Made by a program: the position numbers and the translations under genes
Source: Defluviitaleaceae bacterium
GTDB lineage: Bacteria; Bacillota; Clostridia; Lachnospirales; WQUN01
Assembly (NCBI GenBank): GCA_009779755.1
Contig: WRDO01000009.1
Coordinates: 27,486-91,485, forward strand
Length of the DNA: 64,000 bases
Reading direction: 5' to 3'
The notes under the pieces: model-generated
What the model saw: only the letters and a program-made list of their open reading frames with translations
The model's database searches: none
Told to the model about the DNA's origin: nothing
Shown: positions 8,116 through 17,241 of the stretch, in pieces
Numbering within the stretch: the first letter of the stretch is position 1
Layout of the letters: every line of letters begins with the position of its first letter

Positions 8116-8156
8116 CAAAAATGCCCTAAACGGAATATTTTATTCCATATAGGGCA
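8114..8156 (-). terminator. Intrinsic terminator of the rpmH-to-rsmG operon
   Basis: Two nested perfect stems, TGCCCTA/TAGGGCA and GGAATA/TATTCC, are followed on the minus strand by a T-rich tract, about 24 bp after the rsmG stop codon. Confidence 0.8.
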
Positions 8157-8179
8157 AGTATGTTCCGGTTTATATTAAT

Positions 8180-8839
8180 CTATACTCGTTTAATTATGAT
8201 TACCGTATGCCGCAGCGTGTCCCCCATCGGCGTGTATACGACTTCCCGTACTGTACCGCGGTATTTTTTCAGCGTATCCGCGGCTTCCTCCAATTCGTCG
8301 GAAATATCGGGGCCCTTCATCGCTAAAAACAACCCGCCGGGCTCCAGGAGGGGCAACGCGCATTTGCACAGCTTGTCCAAGCGTGCCACGGCGCGGGCGG
8401 TTATTACGTCGAACTCAAAGCCGGGCAACAAACGATGCAGGTCCTCCGCGCGTGCGTGGATGAAATCGGCTTTTATTTCCAATGCCCCAAGTGTTTCCTG
8501 TAAAAAAGTAATGCGCTTGCGAAGCGAATCCAGTAGGGTGAGCTTTATATTCGTTCGGGCGATTTTTAGCGGTACGCCGGGGAAACCCGCACCCGTACCG
8601 ATGTCCAGCAAGGAAAACGCCCCCCGCGGCAAAAAGGGCAGCAATGTAAAGCTGTCGATAAAATGCTTGACCGCAAAGTCTTCATCGGAAGTGATGGAGG
8701 TTAAGTTCATTTTCCTGTTCTTTTCAAGTACGAGCGCTTGGAAACGCGACAACTGTTGATATTGCTTCTTCGTCAATGATAGGTTTCGTTTGCCTGTTTG
8801 TTGGTTTTTAAGCCAATCCCTTATTAAATCCTCGCGCAT
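8180..8839 (-). CDS. rsmG: 16S rRNA (guanine527-N7) methyltransferase RsmG
   Basis: A 219-residue class I methyltransferase. The SAM-binding strand-loop LLDIGTGAGFPGVPLKI, the RKRITFLQE helix and DVITARAVARLDKL are the RsmG (GidB) signature. It methylates N7 of G527 in 16S rRNA and is normally the last gene of the origin-side mnm cluster, as here. It lies one base after the unknown gene at 8841 and is followed by the terminator at 8114-8156. Start ATG 8839 is preceded by GGGGGGTATA. Length is typical of the family. Confidence 0.93.
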   Translation of the reverse strand: MREDLIRDWLKNQQTGKRNLSLTKKQYQQLSRFQALVLEKNRKMNLTSITSDEDFAVKHFIDSFTLLPFLPRGAFSLLDIGTGAGFPGVPLKIARTNIKLTLLDSLRKRITFLQETLGALEIKADFIHARAEDLHRLLPGFEFDVITARAVARLDKLCKCALPLLEPGGLFLAMKGPDISDELEEAADTLKKYRGTVREVVYTPMGDTLRHTVIIIKRV

Positions 8840-8840
8840 A

Positions 8841-9287
8841 TTATACCCCCCGCGGACAATCTTCCTGCTCGACGGCGCAGATTTTCCATATACCGTGCTT
8901 GTCGGGTTCCCTTATCATGCGCAAATGCACCAAGCGGCGCAGGTTGCGCTCCGGGTCGGCTACGTAGAGCGAGCGCGTTATAAACCGCTTGGGGTCGCCG
9001 CCGTATGTGGCTTTGTTCACCCATTTGCAAAAATAGGCGCACGCGCCGTCTTCGGCGTCGCCGGGCAGCAATTCGCGCAGGGCGTTAAGGTCCAATCCGC
9101 CGACGTACATCTTGCTGACGAAAGCCCACGCGGAATCGGGGTTGGCTTGCACCGCCTCGATGAAACGCGCCGCCACGCCGTGGTCGCCGGAAATATCCAT
9201 GTATACGGCTGCGCGCTCCCCGTACGGTACGGGTAAAGCGATCGGTTTCGATTTTGAATCGTTTATGTGGATAAAAGGAAATTGCAT
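8841..9287 (-). CDS. Unknown 148-aa protein in the origin-side operon
   Basis: A soluble protein of 148 residues with no membrane segment or recognised motif. Visible blocks are YGERAAVYMDISGDHGVAAR, AWAFVSKMYVGGLDLNALRELL and WKICAVEQEDCP. AGGAGGG precedes ATG 9287. It sits between the VanZ-like gene and rsmG, with spacings of 10 and 1 bp, so it is co-transcribed with them. A gene here is not part of the usual mnmE-mnmG-rsmG order, so it may be lineage-specific. I do not recognise its function. Confidence 0.6.
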   Translation of the reverse strand: MQFPFIHINDSKSKPIALPVPYGERAAVYMDISGDHGVAARFIEAVQANPDSAWAFVSKMYVGGLDLNALRELLPGDAEDGACAYFCKWVNKATYGGDPKRFITRSLYVADPERNLRRLVHLRMIREPDKHGIWKICAVEQEDCPRGV

Positions 9288-9297
9288 ACAATCCCTC

Positions 9298-9807
9298 CTA
9301 TGTATTCTTAAGACCGGAGGAATCGCTTCCCTCCACTATATGCCGTTGCCTGCGCAAAAGCCACAACAACGCCAACCCCGTGCCTGCCGCCGCGCCCGCT
9401 GCGTTTATCAGCATATCGCTTACCGCGCACACCCGCCCCGGTACGAAATATTGGTGGATTTCGTCCGTAATGCCGTACACGGCGGCGATACCCCACGATA
9501 CGAGGAACAGCCGGTATCCCCTTATATAATATATCAACGAATGCGTAATGCAAATCGCCAATATCAGGTAGACCGTAAAATGCGCGCCCTTCCGCAGGAT
9601 AAAATTAAGCATATCCTCGCTTAAGGGAATAGAAGGGAACCATTCGAGCAACCTGACAACGATAAACATACCGGCTTTGGCGGAATCGTCACCGGGCATG
9701 GACGAGGAATAAAAGATCCCCGCAGCCGCGGCAAGTGCTAAAATCGGCCATATTATCCGCATGGCGCGAAGGGTTCCATGGTCGCGCTTATTCATTTTCC
9801 GTTTCAT
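9298..9807 (-). CDS. VanZ-like membrane protein
   Basis: About 169 residues with four predicted membrane segments. The family signature is clear: [16 protein letters not shown] followed by [15 protein letters not shown] and [12 protein letters not shown]. VanZ-like proteins are widespread in Firmicutes; the founding member gives low-level teicoplanin resistance, but most relatives are uncharacterised. The start ATG 9807 overlaps the end of mnmG by 20 nt; ATG 9795 is an alternative and neither has a strong ribosome binding site. It is part of the rpmH-rsmG transcript. Confidence 0.85.
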   Translation of the reverse strand: MKRKMNKRDHGTLRAMRIIWPILALAAAAGIFYSSSMPGDDSAKAGMFIVVRLLEWFPSIPLSEDMLNFILRKGAHFTVYLILAICITHSLIYYIRGYRLFLVSWGIAAVYGITDEIHQYFVPGRVCAVSDMLINAAGAAAGTGLALLWLLRRQRHIVEGSDSSGLKNT

Positions 9808-11710
9808 TTCTGTGGGTTTTCGTTTTCATGTAAATCATCAGGATACCCAAATCCGCGGGCGAAACCCCCGTAATCCTTGAGGCTTGTCCGAAATTGGCGG
9901 GGCGGTGCTTCATCAGCTTTTGCCGCGCTTCGATACGTAAGCCGTGAATGTTTTCATAATCCAAATCAGGGGGCAGGGGGCGAGATTCGATCTTGGTGAA
10001 TTGCTCGGCTAACGTTTGCTGCATGGCGATGTAGCCTTCGTATTTGATTTGAATGTTGACTTGCTCGCGGACGGCATCCAATACGAAGGAAGGGGAAATG
10101 GGGCATTCCAACGTCGCTTGTACGTCCAATTCGGTTATATCCCCGTAATCCAGCTCGGGGCGTTTGATTAAATCCGCCAGCTTCGCGCCGGAGGATAAGG
10201 GTGCGCTGTTTCTTTTCGTTAACATGGGGTTGGCTATTTCCGGGGAAATGGTGGTGGATTTTAGACGTTTGATTTCCGCTTCGATCAGGTCTTTTTTTTG
10301 CAAGAAACGTAAGTAACGTTCCTCGGGGATGAGACCGGCTTGGTAACCCAACGGCGTAAGGCGCAAATCGGCGTTGTCCTGCCTCAACAGTAAGCGGTAT
10401 TCCGCGCGGGAGGTCATCATACGGTAGGGTTCGGCGGTGCCCTTCGTCACGAGGTCGTCTATCAGCACGCCGACATAACCCTGCGCGCGGGTGATATGCA
10501 TCGTTTTACCGGCGGCGTTAACCCCGGCGACCAGCCCTTGCGCGGCGGCTTCCTCGTAGCCGCTGGAGCCGCATATCTGGCCCGCGAAAAAAAGACCGCC
10601 GATGTGTTTGGCTTCCAAGCCGAGCGTCAGTTGCGTCGCGTCGATGCAATCATATTCGATGGCGTACGCGTAACGCATGATCTCCACGTTTTCCAACCCC
10701 GGTACGCTGCGGTATACGCGCTCCTGCACGTCCTCCGGTAAGGCTGAGCTCATGCCTTGGACGTACATTTCCTCCGTGTTTTCGCCTTCCGGCTCGATAA
10801 AAACGGGATGCCTTTCCTTATCGGCGAAGCGTACGACCTTATCCTCGATGGACGGGCAGTACCGCGTACCCGTTGCGGTGATCAAACCGCTGTACATGGC
10901 CGAACGGTGGATATCCCCACGGATGATGGCATGTGTTTCGGGTGTTGTGTACGTCAGATAACAAGGAATTTGCTCGCGCGTAATCTGCGCGGGGTCGGTT
11001 TCAAACGAAAAGGGTACGGTTTTTTCGTCGCCGTGCTGTACCGCCATCTTCGTAAAATCAATGCTCCTGCGGTGTACACGCGCGGGCGTACCGGTTTTAA
11101 AACGTTGCAACGTAAAACCCATTTCCCGCAAACACGCGCTCAGCCTGCGTGAACAACGCTGCCCGCCGGGCCCCGTTTCGGTCACCGTTTCCCCGTACAG
11201 GCAACGCGCGTTCAAATAGGTACCCGAACAAACAACGACCGCGTCGCATTCCGTCACCGCGCCCGATTCGGTACGTACGGCAGTGACACGGGGCATTAAT
11301 AATGGGGATGGTTCCCCCTTTTCCGCGTCGGGGGCCGTTATTATCTCCACTACCTCCCCTTCGCGCAGTACGATATTGGGTTCACGTTCCAACGCTTGTT
11401 TCATGTAAGCCATATACCGCTTTTTATCCGCCTGTGCGCGGAGGCTGTATACCGCGGGACCTTTGCCGGTATTAAGCATTCGGCTTTGCAAAAAAACCGC
11501 GTCGATGGCTTTACCCATTTCGCCGCCCAATGCGTCGATTTCGCGTACCAAGTGGCCCTTTGCGCTGCCGCCGATGCAAGGGTTGCAAGGCATCATGGCG
11601 ATACCGTCCAAGCTCATGGCGAAAAGCGTTACCCGCGCGCCTATCCGCGCCGCCGCCAACGCCGCCTCGCAACCGGCGTGCCCGCCGCCGATGACCGCGA
11701 TGTGCCTCAT
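9788..11710 (-). CDS. mnmG: tRNA uridine-5-carboxymethylaminomethyl modification enzyme MnmG (GidA)
   Basis: A 640-residue FAD protein. The N-terminal Rossmann motif [16 protein letters not shown] and [16 protein letters not shown] are hallmarks of MnmG, and the C-terminal helical domain with [18 protein letters not shown] is intact. With MnmE it forms the complex that installs the (carboxymethyl)aminomethyl group on U34 of tRNAs, using FAD and methylenetetrahydrofolate. mnmE ends one base upstream, so the two subunits are co-expressed. Full length for the family. Confidence 0.96.
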   Translation of the reverse strand: MRHIAVIGGGHAGCEAALAAARIGARVTLFAMSLDGIAMMPCNPCIGGSAKGHLVREIDALGGEMGKAIDAVFLQSRMLNTGKGPAVYSLRAQADKKRYMAYMKQALEREPNIVLREGEVVEIITAPDAEKGEPSPLLMPRVTAVRTESGAVTECDAVVVCSGTYLNARCLYGETVTETGPGGQRCSRRLSACLREMGFTLQRFKTGTPARVHRRSIDFTKMAVQHGDEKTVPFSFETDPAQITREQIPCYLTYTTPETHAIIRGDIHRSAMYSGLITATGTRYCPSIEDKVVRFADKERHPVFIEPEGENTEEMYVQGMSSALPEDVQERVYRSVPGLENVEIMRYAYAIEYDCIDATQLTLGLEAKHIGGLFFAGQICGSSGYEEAAAQGLVAGVNAAGKTMHITRAQGYVGVLIDDLVTKGTAEPYRMMTSRAEYRLLLRQDNADLRLTPLGYQAGLIPEERYLRFLQKKDLIEAEIKRLKSTTISPEIANPMLTKRNSAPLSSGAKLADLIKRPELDYGDITELDVQATLECPISPSFVLDAVREQVNIQIKYEGYIAMQQTLAEQFTKIESRPLPPDLDYENIHGLRIEARQKLMKHRPANFGQASRITGVSPADLGILMIYMKTKTHRNETENE

Positions 11711-13078
11711 CTATTTACCCACACAAAATTCCGCAAAGATACGGTCGATGATATCGTCCGCGTATTCCAACCCCAATATATGTCCCAATGAGAGATAAGC
11801 CGCGCGCAGGGGGATGGCGGCGATGTCTTCGGTTTCGTTTCTTTCGAAGGCTTCGATACCGTCGGCTACATGCCCGATCGCTTCGTTAATCAACAGCCTG
11901 TGCCGCTCCCGCGTGATGACGTCGCTTTCCGCGAAGTCGTTTATCCCGACATCCCTTGCGCCCGTTAAAAAGGTTTTTTTGATCGTTTCGTACAATCGGT
12001 CCAATCCTTGCCCCGTTTTAGCGGAAACGGGGATAACCAAATCGCTCCATTCCCATTCATCCGTTAACGGCAAATCGCATTTATTCACTATTATAATGGT
12101 TTTTTGTTTTTCCCCATATTTGTGTATGGCCGGGTCTTTGTATTTTACCCCGCCGTCCACTACCTGTAATATTAATTCCGCGTTCCTTATCGCCTCATGT
12201 GTCCGACCGAGTCCCAATAACTCCACGGGGTCATTTGTTTTACGCAGACCCGCCGTATCCATCAGCACCAACGGCACGCCGTTCACCCGAACCTGCTCGG
12301 TTAAGACGTCGCGTGTGGTACCCGGTAATTCATGCGTTATCGCCCTATCCTCACCCAAGATGGCGTTAAGTAAAGTGGATTTGCCCGCGTTGGGTGCGCC
12401 GACGATGGCGGTCTTTACGCCTTCACGTAAAACCCGCCCGACCTCCGCCGTTTTAAGCAATGCCTGCATTTCGGCGAGCAGGGCTTGTCCTTCGGTTATG
12501 ATCGTATCGCGGTTAAGGGTTTCTTCCTCGTGTTCGGGATAATCGATACTTAAGGCGATGTTCGCCAACCAACGCAGGATTGTATCGCGGCACGCCGCCA
12601 CACGGTTCGATAACCCGCCGCCCAATTGCCTTAAGCCCGCCGCCCTCGCCGCTTCGTTGTTTGCGTTAACCAAATCCATCACGGCTTCGGCTTGCGTCAA
12701 ATTAATCCGACCATTTAAAAAGGCCCGCTTGGTGAATTCACCCGGCAAGGCCAAACGTGCCCCGTTATCCAATACGGCGTCAAGCACGCCGTACATCGTC
12801 GAAAATCCGCCATGGGCATATATTTCAACGACATCCTCCCGCGTGAAGGAACGCGGCGCGCGCATACAGCACAACATTACTTCATCAATAACGCTTTTGT
12901 TGTGTACGACCTTACCGTAATACATTTGATGGGAAGCAAAGGATTTGACCCTGCCCCCCGCGGGTAAAAAGATCGCCTTCAATACATCGGCCGCACCCGC
13001 GCCCGATAACCGTACGATACCTACGGCCCCGCGTCCGGGCGGCGTGGCGACGGCAGCGATTACGTCGTTATCGGTCAC
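11711..13078 (-). CDS. mnmE: tRNA modification GTPase MnmE (TrmE)
   Basis: A 455-residue potassium-activated GTPase. The N-terminal domain holds the folate-binding type fold (DNDVIAAVATPPGRGAVGIVRLSG). The G domain has GAPNAGKSTLLN (P-loop), DTAGLR and NKCD. The C-terminus ends in FCVGK, the C-x-G-K motif whose cysteine is needed for tRNA modification. It works with MnmG. The start overlaps the jag stop by 4 nt. Complete and typical in length. Confidence 0.96.
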   Translation of the reverse strand: MTDNDVIAAVATPPGRGAVGIVRLSGAGAADVLKAIFLPAGGRVKSFASHQMYYGKVVHNKSVIDEVMLCCMRAPRSFTREDVVEIYAHGGFSTMYGVLDAVLDNGARLALPGEFTKRAFLNGRINLTQAEAVMDLVNANNEAARAAGLRQLGGGLSNRVAACRDTILRWLANIALSIDYPEHEEETLNRDTIITEGQALLAEMQALLKTAEVGRVLREGVKTAIVGAPNAGKSTLLNAILGEDRAITHELPGTTRDVLTEQVRVNGVPLVLMDTAGLRKTNDPVELLGLGRTHEAIRNAELILQVVDGGVKYKDPAIHKYGEKQKTIIIVNKCDLPLTDEWEWSDLVIPVSAKTGQGLDRLYETIKKTFLTGARDVGINDFAESDVITRERHRLLINEAIGHVADGIEAFERNETEDIAAIPLRAAYLSLGHILGLEYADDIIDRIFAEFCVGK

Positions 13079-13716
13079 GCTTCGCGCGATTTATTCATGG
13101 TCGTGATCACCACATGGCGGAACGGTTCGTTCCCTTCGCTGTACGTACGGATAAAACGGTCGTTTTGCAATACGGTATGGATGATGTGCCGCTCGTAACG
13201 GCTCATGGGTTCAAGGCTTACGGGCTTGCGGATGGCCTTTACTTTACGGGCGAGGTTCTGCGCCAAGCTCTCCAAGGTTTCGCGGCGGCGTTTACGGTAA
13301 TTTTCCGTGTCGAGGATTACGCTGAATTCCGGTACGCCCCCCCGATTGACCACGAGGTTCGTCAAATACTGTAAGGCGTCCAGCGTCGCGCCGCGTTTGC
13401 CGATAAGGATACCCATATTTTCGCCAACCACGTTGATGTTCAGATATTTTTCCTTGCGCGTCGTTTCGATGGTTACGCTTAAGCCCATAGCCAGCGTTAC
13501 TTCCCGCAGGAATTCCTTCGCGGATTGCACGGGGTCGTAATTACGCGTCACCGCCACCATGGCGGGGCGCCCGCCGATGCCGAACAGCCCGCCTTTCGCG
13601 CCCGGGTCCAATATTTCGATCGTTACGTCGTCTTTGGTTGCATCCAGCACCATTAATGCGGCCGCAATGGCCTCTTCCGGCGTTTTGCCGGTTTTCTCGA
13701 TCCTATCACGATTCAT
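13075..13716 (-). CDS. jag: RNA-binding cell-elongation regulator Jag/EloR (KhpB)
   Basis: 213 residues with three parts in order: N-terminal Jag domain (KTGKTPEEAIAAAL), KH-II domain with IGKRGATLDALQYLTNLVVN (GxxG-type loop), and C-terminal R3H domain with EPMSRYERHIIHTVL. KhpB proteins bind RNA with KhpA and influence elongation and division in Gram-positive bacteria. Gene order yidC-jag-mnmE is classical. AAGGAAGAGG overlaps the end of yidC and precedes ATG 13716. Confidence 0.92.
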   Translation of the reverse strand: MNRDRIEKTGKTPEEAIAAALMVLDATKDDVTIEILDPGAKGGLFGIGGRPAMVAVTRNYDPVQSAKEFLREVTLAMGLSVTIETTRKEKYLNINVVGENMGILIGKRGATLDALQYLTNLVVNRGGVPEFSVILDTENYRKRRRETLESLAQNLARKVKAIRKPVSLEPMSRYERHIIHTVLQNDRFIRTYSEGNEPFRHVVITTMNKSREA

Positions 13717-13719
13717 TTT

Positions 13720-14868
13720 CTACGCCTCTTCCTTTTTCAAAAACGGCAAACGGAACGGCACGCCCGCTTGCTTGTTCATTACGATTTGCTGCACCAAGCG
13801 GTACAGGTTGGAAGTGATCCAATATAACCCTACGCCCGCGGGGAAGCTGACGGTAATAAAACCCATGAACAGCGGCATAACGGTCATCATCACGGTTTGC
13901 ATGGTTTTGGCTTGCTGGTCTTTCGCTTTGTTTACCTGTTGGCTGAACCAGGAAGTCGCCATCGTCGTTAAAACCGCCAAGATCGGGATAATAATCCCCG
14001 GCAAGCGCCATCCGCTGTTCTCCTTAAGCGATAAGCCGAAGAAGAACTCGATCGACTGCATTCGATCGAAATAAGCCTGAACCCTCGGCAGGTAGGCGGG
14101 TTGCGTTTGCCCGATTTGCCCGAGTAAGGTATTCCAATCCTCCTGGCTGAAGCGGTCCAATACGCGCGACATATGCTCCGGCAACCCCAGCACGATAACG
14201 TCCGTCGTACCCAATGTGTTTAACGCCGTTTGCATGGCTACGTCGGGGTGCATACCCCCGGCGATCAGCCCGTTGAAGATACTCATCAGCGTATTCCCGT
14301 TTACCTGCCAAGCGTCGGGGATGTAGGGCAACGCCAACGGCACCATGATATCGATGTACCCCGGCACGGCGATGATGGCCGAGGAGACGTCGTCATACAG
14401 CGCCGTAAGTACGGTAATGTATTGGAAACTTTGGTTCATAATATAAAGAAGGCCGAAGAACAAGGGCATTTGTATCAGCATGGGCAAACAGCTGCCCAGC
14501 GGATTAACCTTGTGCTTGGCCCATAGGGCTTGCGTTTCCTGGCTTATCTTTTGCTTGGTTTCGGCGTCGTTCTTGCCGCCGTATTTGGCTTTGATCTTCT
14601 CGATTTCGGGGTTGAGCTTTTGCATTTTGATCATGGATTTCTGCGCTTTTACGTTTAGGGGGAGCAGCATGGTCATGGCCACGACGGTGAGCATGATAAT
14701 CGCGAACCCCAGCGAATTGTTGGGTGTGATCCAATACGCGAAGTCGAACATAAAACTCAGGATCGTACCGAACAGCCACGCGATGGGCCCCACAATAATA
14801 CCGGGTTCGGATTGTACCGGTCTTCCCAGTATAACCGCGTCTTGCAAGAATCCTAACAGACCGTACAT
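13720..14868 (-). CDS. yidC: Membrane protein insertase YidC/Oxa1
   Basis: 382 residues. The Oxa1 core has the five membrane segments typical of Gram-positive YidC, including LGFAIIMLTVVAMTMLLPLN, the charged cytoplasmic hairpin (KMQKLNPEIEKIKAKYGG), NPLGSCLPMLIQMPLFFGLLY and FPAGVGLYWITSNLYRLVQQ. There is no lipobox, unlike SpoIIIJ. An insert between core helices (around residues 165-270: PEHMSRVLDRFSQEDWNTLL) makes it longer than the usual ~250-280 residues. GGAGG precedes ATG 14868. It inserts membrane proteins alone or with Sec. Confidence 0.93.
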   Translation of the reverse strand: MYGLLGFLQDAVILGRPVQSEPGIIVGPIAWLFGTILSFMFDFAYWITPNNSLGFAIIMLTVVAMTMLLPLNVKAQKSMIKMQKLNPEIEKIKAKYGGKNDAETKQKISQETQALWAKHKVNPLGSCLPMLIQMPLFFGLLYIMNQSFQYITVLTALYDDVSSAIIAVPGYIDIMVPLALPYIPDAWQVNGNTLMSIFNGLIAGGMHPDVAMQTALNTLGTTDVIVLGLPEHMSRVLDRFSQEDWNTLLGQIGQTQPAYLPRVQAYFDRMQSIEFFFGLSLKENSGWRLPGIIIPILAVLTTMATSWFSQQVNKAKDQQAKTMQTVMMTVMPLFMGFITVSFPAGVGLYWITSNLYRLVQQIVMNKQAGVPFRLPFLKKEEA

Positions 14869-14902
14869 GGTAACTACCTCCGAATGGGCGTAATCCCCAC
14901 TA

Positions 14903-15109
14903 TTAAGGCACGGGGTCGTATCCGCCCCGGCTAAATGGGTTGCACCTCAATATACGTTTAAATCCTAACCAAATACCCTTCGCCGCGCCGTATGTCTCAA
15001 TCGCTTCATACGTATAACGGGAGCAGGACGGGTAATACTTGCATCTTAACCCCAAATACGGCCCGATCGCGAGCTGGTAAAAACGGATCAATCCCAACGT
15101 GACCTTCAT
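14903..15109 (-). CDS. yidD: Membrane protein insertion efficiency factor YidD
   Basis: 68 residues with the diagnostic pattern [29 protein letters not shown] and [20 protein letters not shown]. This short protein aids YidC-dependent insertion and lies between rnpA and yidC in most bacteria. Its start overlaps rnpA by 4 nt. Confidence 0.95.
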   Translation of the reverse strand: MKVTLGLIRFYQLAIGPYLGLRCKYYPSCSRYTYEAIETYGAAKGIWLGFKRILRCNPFSRGGYDPVP

Positions 15110-15468
15110 TTCGCCTTCATCCGCTTAAGCAAATCCCCCAAGGCCCTATCCACTTGGGCGAACGCACCCGTGCGCGGCAAAGCCCCCGCGGCAGGGCGGG
15201 CCACCACAACATAATCATACCCCGGAGCCAAGGTACGTAAGCGGCAGCTTTCCTTTACCAACCGCTTTACCCGATTGCGCGTAACGGCATTCCCCACTTT
15301 CTTGCTGACGGAAAGGCCGAGGCGAGGCGTATCCGGCGATTCCGCTTCGCCGTGCGCCTTCATGTAAAGCACAAAAAGGGGGCCGGCCGTATACCTGCCC
15401 CTTTGATACACATGTCGGAAGGCGTTGCCGGTACGCAAGGAGGGGATGGGGCTAAGCGGACAATACAT
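15106..15468 (-). CDS. rnpA: Ribonuclease P protein component
   Basis: 120 residues. The conserved RNR motif is in [18 protein letters not shown], and the N-terminal helix [17 protein letters not shown] and LGLSVSKKV match RnpA. It binds the 5' leader of pre-tRNA and assists the catalytic RNA. ATG 15468 lies inside rpmH (17-nt overlap). A later TTG (SLRTG) would remove the overlap but has no ribosome binding site. Confidence 0.93.
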   Translation of the reverse strand: MYCPLSPIPSLRTGNAFRHVYQRGRYTAGPLFVLYMKAHGEAESPDTPRLGLSVSKKVGNAVTRNRVKRLVKESCRLRTLAPGYDYVVVARPAAGALPRTGAFAQVDRALGDLLKRMKAK

Positions 15469-15589
15469 GCCTGCCTTTAAGACGCCTTCTTTGCAATACC
15501 TTGCGCCCGTTGGACGTACTCATGCGCTTGCGGAAACCGTGCACCTTGCTGCGCTGGCGCTTTTTGGGTTGGAACGTTCTTTTACTCAT
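15452..15589 (-). CDS. rpmH: 50S ribosomal protein L34
   Basis: 45 residues read on the minus strand: [20 protein letters not shown], then [20 protein letters not shown] and HVLSA. This is the invariant L34 pattern. The gene is the first of the origin-side operon. Its last 17 nt overlap rnpA in another frame. Normally dnaA diverges from rpmH across the origin; here a TrmH-type gene starts only 107 bp away. Confidence 0.96.
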   Translation of the reverse strand: MSKRTFQPKKRQRSKVHGFRKRMSTSNGRKVLQRRRLKGRHVLSA

Positions 15590-15696
15590 ATGACTCACGC
15601 TTTCTATAAAGATTCGTACAGTTATTGTATAATTAACCTATACGCATCGGGCATTATATGCCTTGATTTACAGCTCGTCAATAAGGGGTAAATGAA

Positions 15697-16470
15697 ATGC
15701 ACATCCTCAAACAACTCAAAACCAAAAAAGGCCGTGACGAAGCGGGTTTATTTATCGTGGAAGGGGAGAAATGCGTAGCCGAAATCCCCGATGGGTGGGA
15801 AACCGTGCGCTATATTGCTTCTCAGGGTTACGCCGACGCTAACGAAACGGAAATCGCCCGATATAAAAAAACCGCGCCGTTGGAAATCCTCCGCGACGCG
15901 TTGTTCGAAAGTTATGCCCCCGCGCAAACGCCGCAGGGGATTATTGCCTTATGCAGGCAACGGAAGTTTGCCATGGATGATTTGATCCCCGCGGGATTAA
16001 CGGTTAAAACGGATTCTTTTTATATCGTAGGCGAATGCTTGCAAGACCCGGGTAATGTCGGCACGCTTATCCGTACCGCGGCGGCGGCGGGCGCAAGCGG
16101 GGTGATCCTTACCGAAGGAAGCGCGGATATCTATAACCCCAAGGTCCTGCGTGCCGCCGCCGGAGCGGTTTTACGTTTGCCCATCGTCACCGATGCCTCC
16201 CTTTCGGAGACTTGTACCGAATTTCGGTGTAAATCCATTCCCCTCTACGCAGCCTCCCCCCGCGGCGACGTACTTCCCTATGAATTGGATATGAAAAAGG
16301 GCTTTTGCCTCCTGATAGGAAACGAAGCCCATGGTCTTTCCGATGAAGCGGTTTCATGCGCCGACGCGCTTGTGCGTTTGCCGATGTTAAACGCAACCGA
16401 ATCGCTCAACGCCTCGGTGGCGGGGAGTATACTTTTATATGAAGCGGTACGTCAGCGCACGTGTAAATGA
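15697..16470 (+). CDS. TrmH/SpoU-family RNA 2'-O-methyltransferase
   Basis: 257 residues. An N-terminal substrate-binding domain (KTKKGRDEAGLFIVEGEKCV) precedes the SPOUT knot domain with motif 1 LQDPGNVGTLIRTAAAAGA, motif 2 LLIGNEAHGLSDEAV and motif 3 LPMLNATESLNASVAGSILLYE. The family 2'-O-methylates rRNA or tRNA; the exact nucleotide is unknown. AAGGGG lies 8 nt before ATG 15697. It occupies the position where dnaA usually diverges from rpmH. Confidence 0.9.
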   Translation: MHILKQLKTKKGRDEAGLFIVEGEKCVAEIPDGWETVRYIASQGYADANETEIARYKKTAPLEILRDALFESYAPAQTPQGIIALCRQRKFAMDDLIPAGLTVKTDSFYIVGECLQDPGNVGTLIRTAAAAGASGVILTEGSADIYNPKVLRAAAGAVLRLPIVTDASLSETCTEFRCKSIPLYAASPRGDVLPYELDMKKGFCLLIGNEAHGLSDEAVSCADALVRLPMLNATESLNASVAGSILLYEAVRQRTCK

Positions 16471-16484
16471 CTTTTGTTTAAATC

Positions 16485-16997
16485 CTAATACACCAACACC
16501 GAACGCACGTCCTGACCCTTAAGTACTTCGCGTCCGCCAAGCCCCGCCAATTCGATGAAGAACAGGTTCGCTGCGACGACCCCGCCCATTTCCTCGACGA
16601 GTTCCACCGTCGCTTTTGCCGTACCGCCCGTGGCGAGCAGGTCGTCCACGATGATGAACCGTTTGCCCGGTTCGATCGCGTCTTTGTGTATTTCAATCGT
16701 CGCGGTGCCGTATTCCAGCGCGTATTCCTTGCGCGCCACTTCGGAAGGCAGCTTGCCCGTCTTACGCACGGGTACGAATCCCTTGCCCAGTACATAGGCC
16801 ATCGGCATCCCGAAGATGAAACCGCGCGATTCCGGCCCGAGGATCGCGTCGTATTCCAATCCGTCCAAGGCTTTGATCATCGCGTCCACGCTGCTGCGCA
16901 TGGCTGTCGGGTCTTTCAGAACCGTCGTAATATCCCGAAACAATACGCCGGGAATGGGGAAATCTTGGATGTTCCTCACGTAATTCTTTAAATCCAT
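16485..16997 (-). CDS. apt: Adenine phosphoribosyltransferase
   Basis: 170 residues, full length. The PRPP-binding motif is RFIIVDDLLATGGTAKA, preceded by GPESRGFIFG and followed by FFIELAGLGGR, all diagnostic for Apt. It salvages adenine to AMP with PRPP in the cytoplasm. It is convergent with the TrmH-type gene (14 bp apart) and divergent from the DUF1540 gene. A ribosome binding site (AAGGTGG) precedes ATG 16997. Confidence 0.96.
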   Translation of the reverse strand: MDLKNYVRNIQDFPIPGVLFRDITTVLKDPTAMRSSVDAMIKALDGLEYDAILGPESRGFIFGMPMAYVLGKGFVPVRKTGKLPSEVARKEYALEYGTATIEIHKDAIEPGKRFIIVDDLLATGGTAKATVELVEEMGGVVAANLFFIELAGLGGREVLKGQDVRSVLVY

Positions 16998-17085
16998 TAC
17001 GCATCCACCTTTTTATTCATAATATTTGCAAAACAGGAAATACTATCTTGCATACGTATTATAACTTATCCAAGGAGGAACGACC

Positions 17086-17241
17086 ATGCCAAACCAAGAC
17101 ATTTGTTGCAACGTAGTCGATTGCCGCTTTAACGACCAAGCCAACCATTGTAACAAGGGCTCCATCACCGTAGGTTGCACCACGCCCGATCCGCATAACA
17201 AATGCGATACGGAATGCGACTCATTCGAAGAGTGCTGCTAA
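17086..17241 (+). CDS. DUF1540-type cysteine-rich small protein
   Basis: 51 residues, eight of them cysteine: ICCNVVDCRFN, HCNKGSITVGC and KCDTECDSFEECC. The spacing fits DUF1540 domains, which are common in Clostridia and probably bind metal; function unknown. AAGGAGG lies 8 nt before ATG 17086. The stop codon overlaps the stop codon of the PL8 gene on the other strand (positions 17238-17241), so the two genes are joined tail to tail. Confidence 0.85.
   Translation: MPNQDICCNVVDCRFNDQANHCNKGSITVGCTTPDPHNKCDTECDSFEECC

Noticed and set aside
15590..15696. Replication origin between rpmH and the divergent gene
   Set aside because: No TTATCCACA-type DnaA boxes and no dnaA gene; the gap is only 107 bp.
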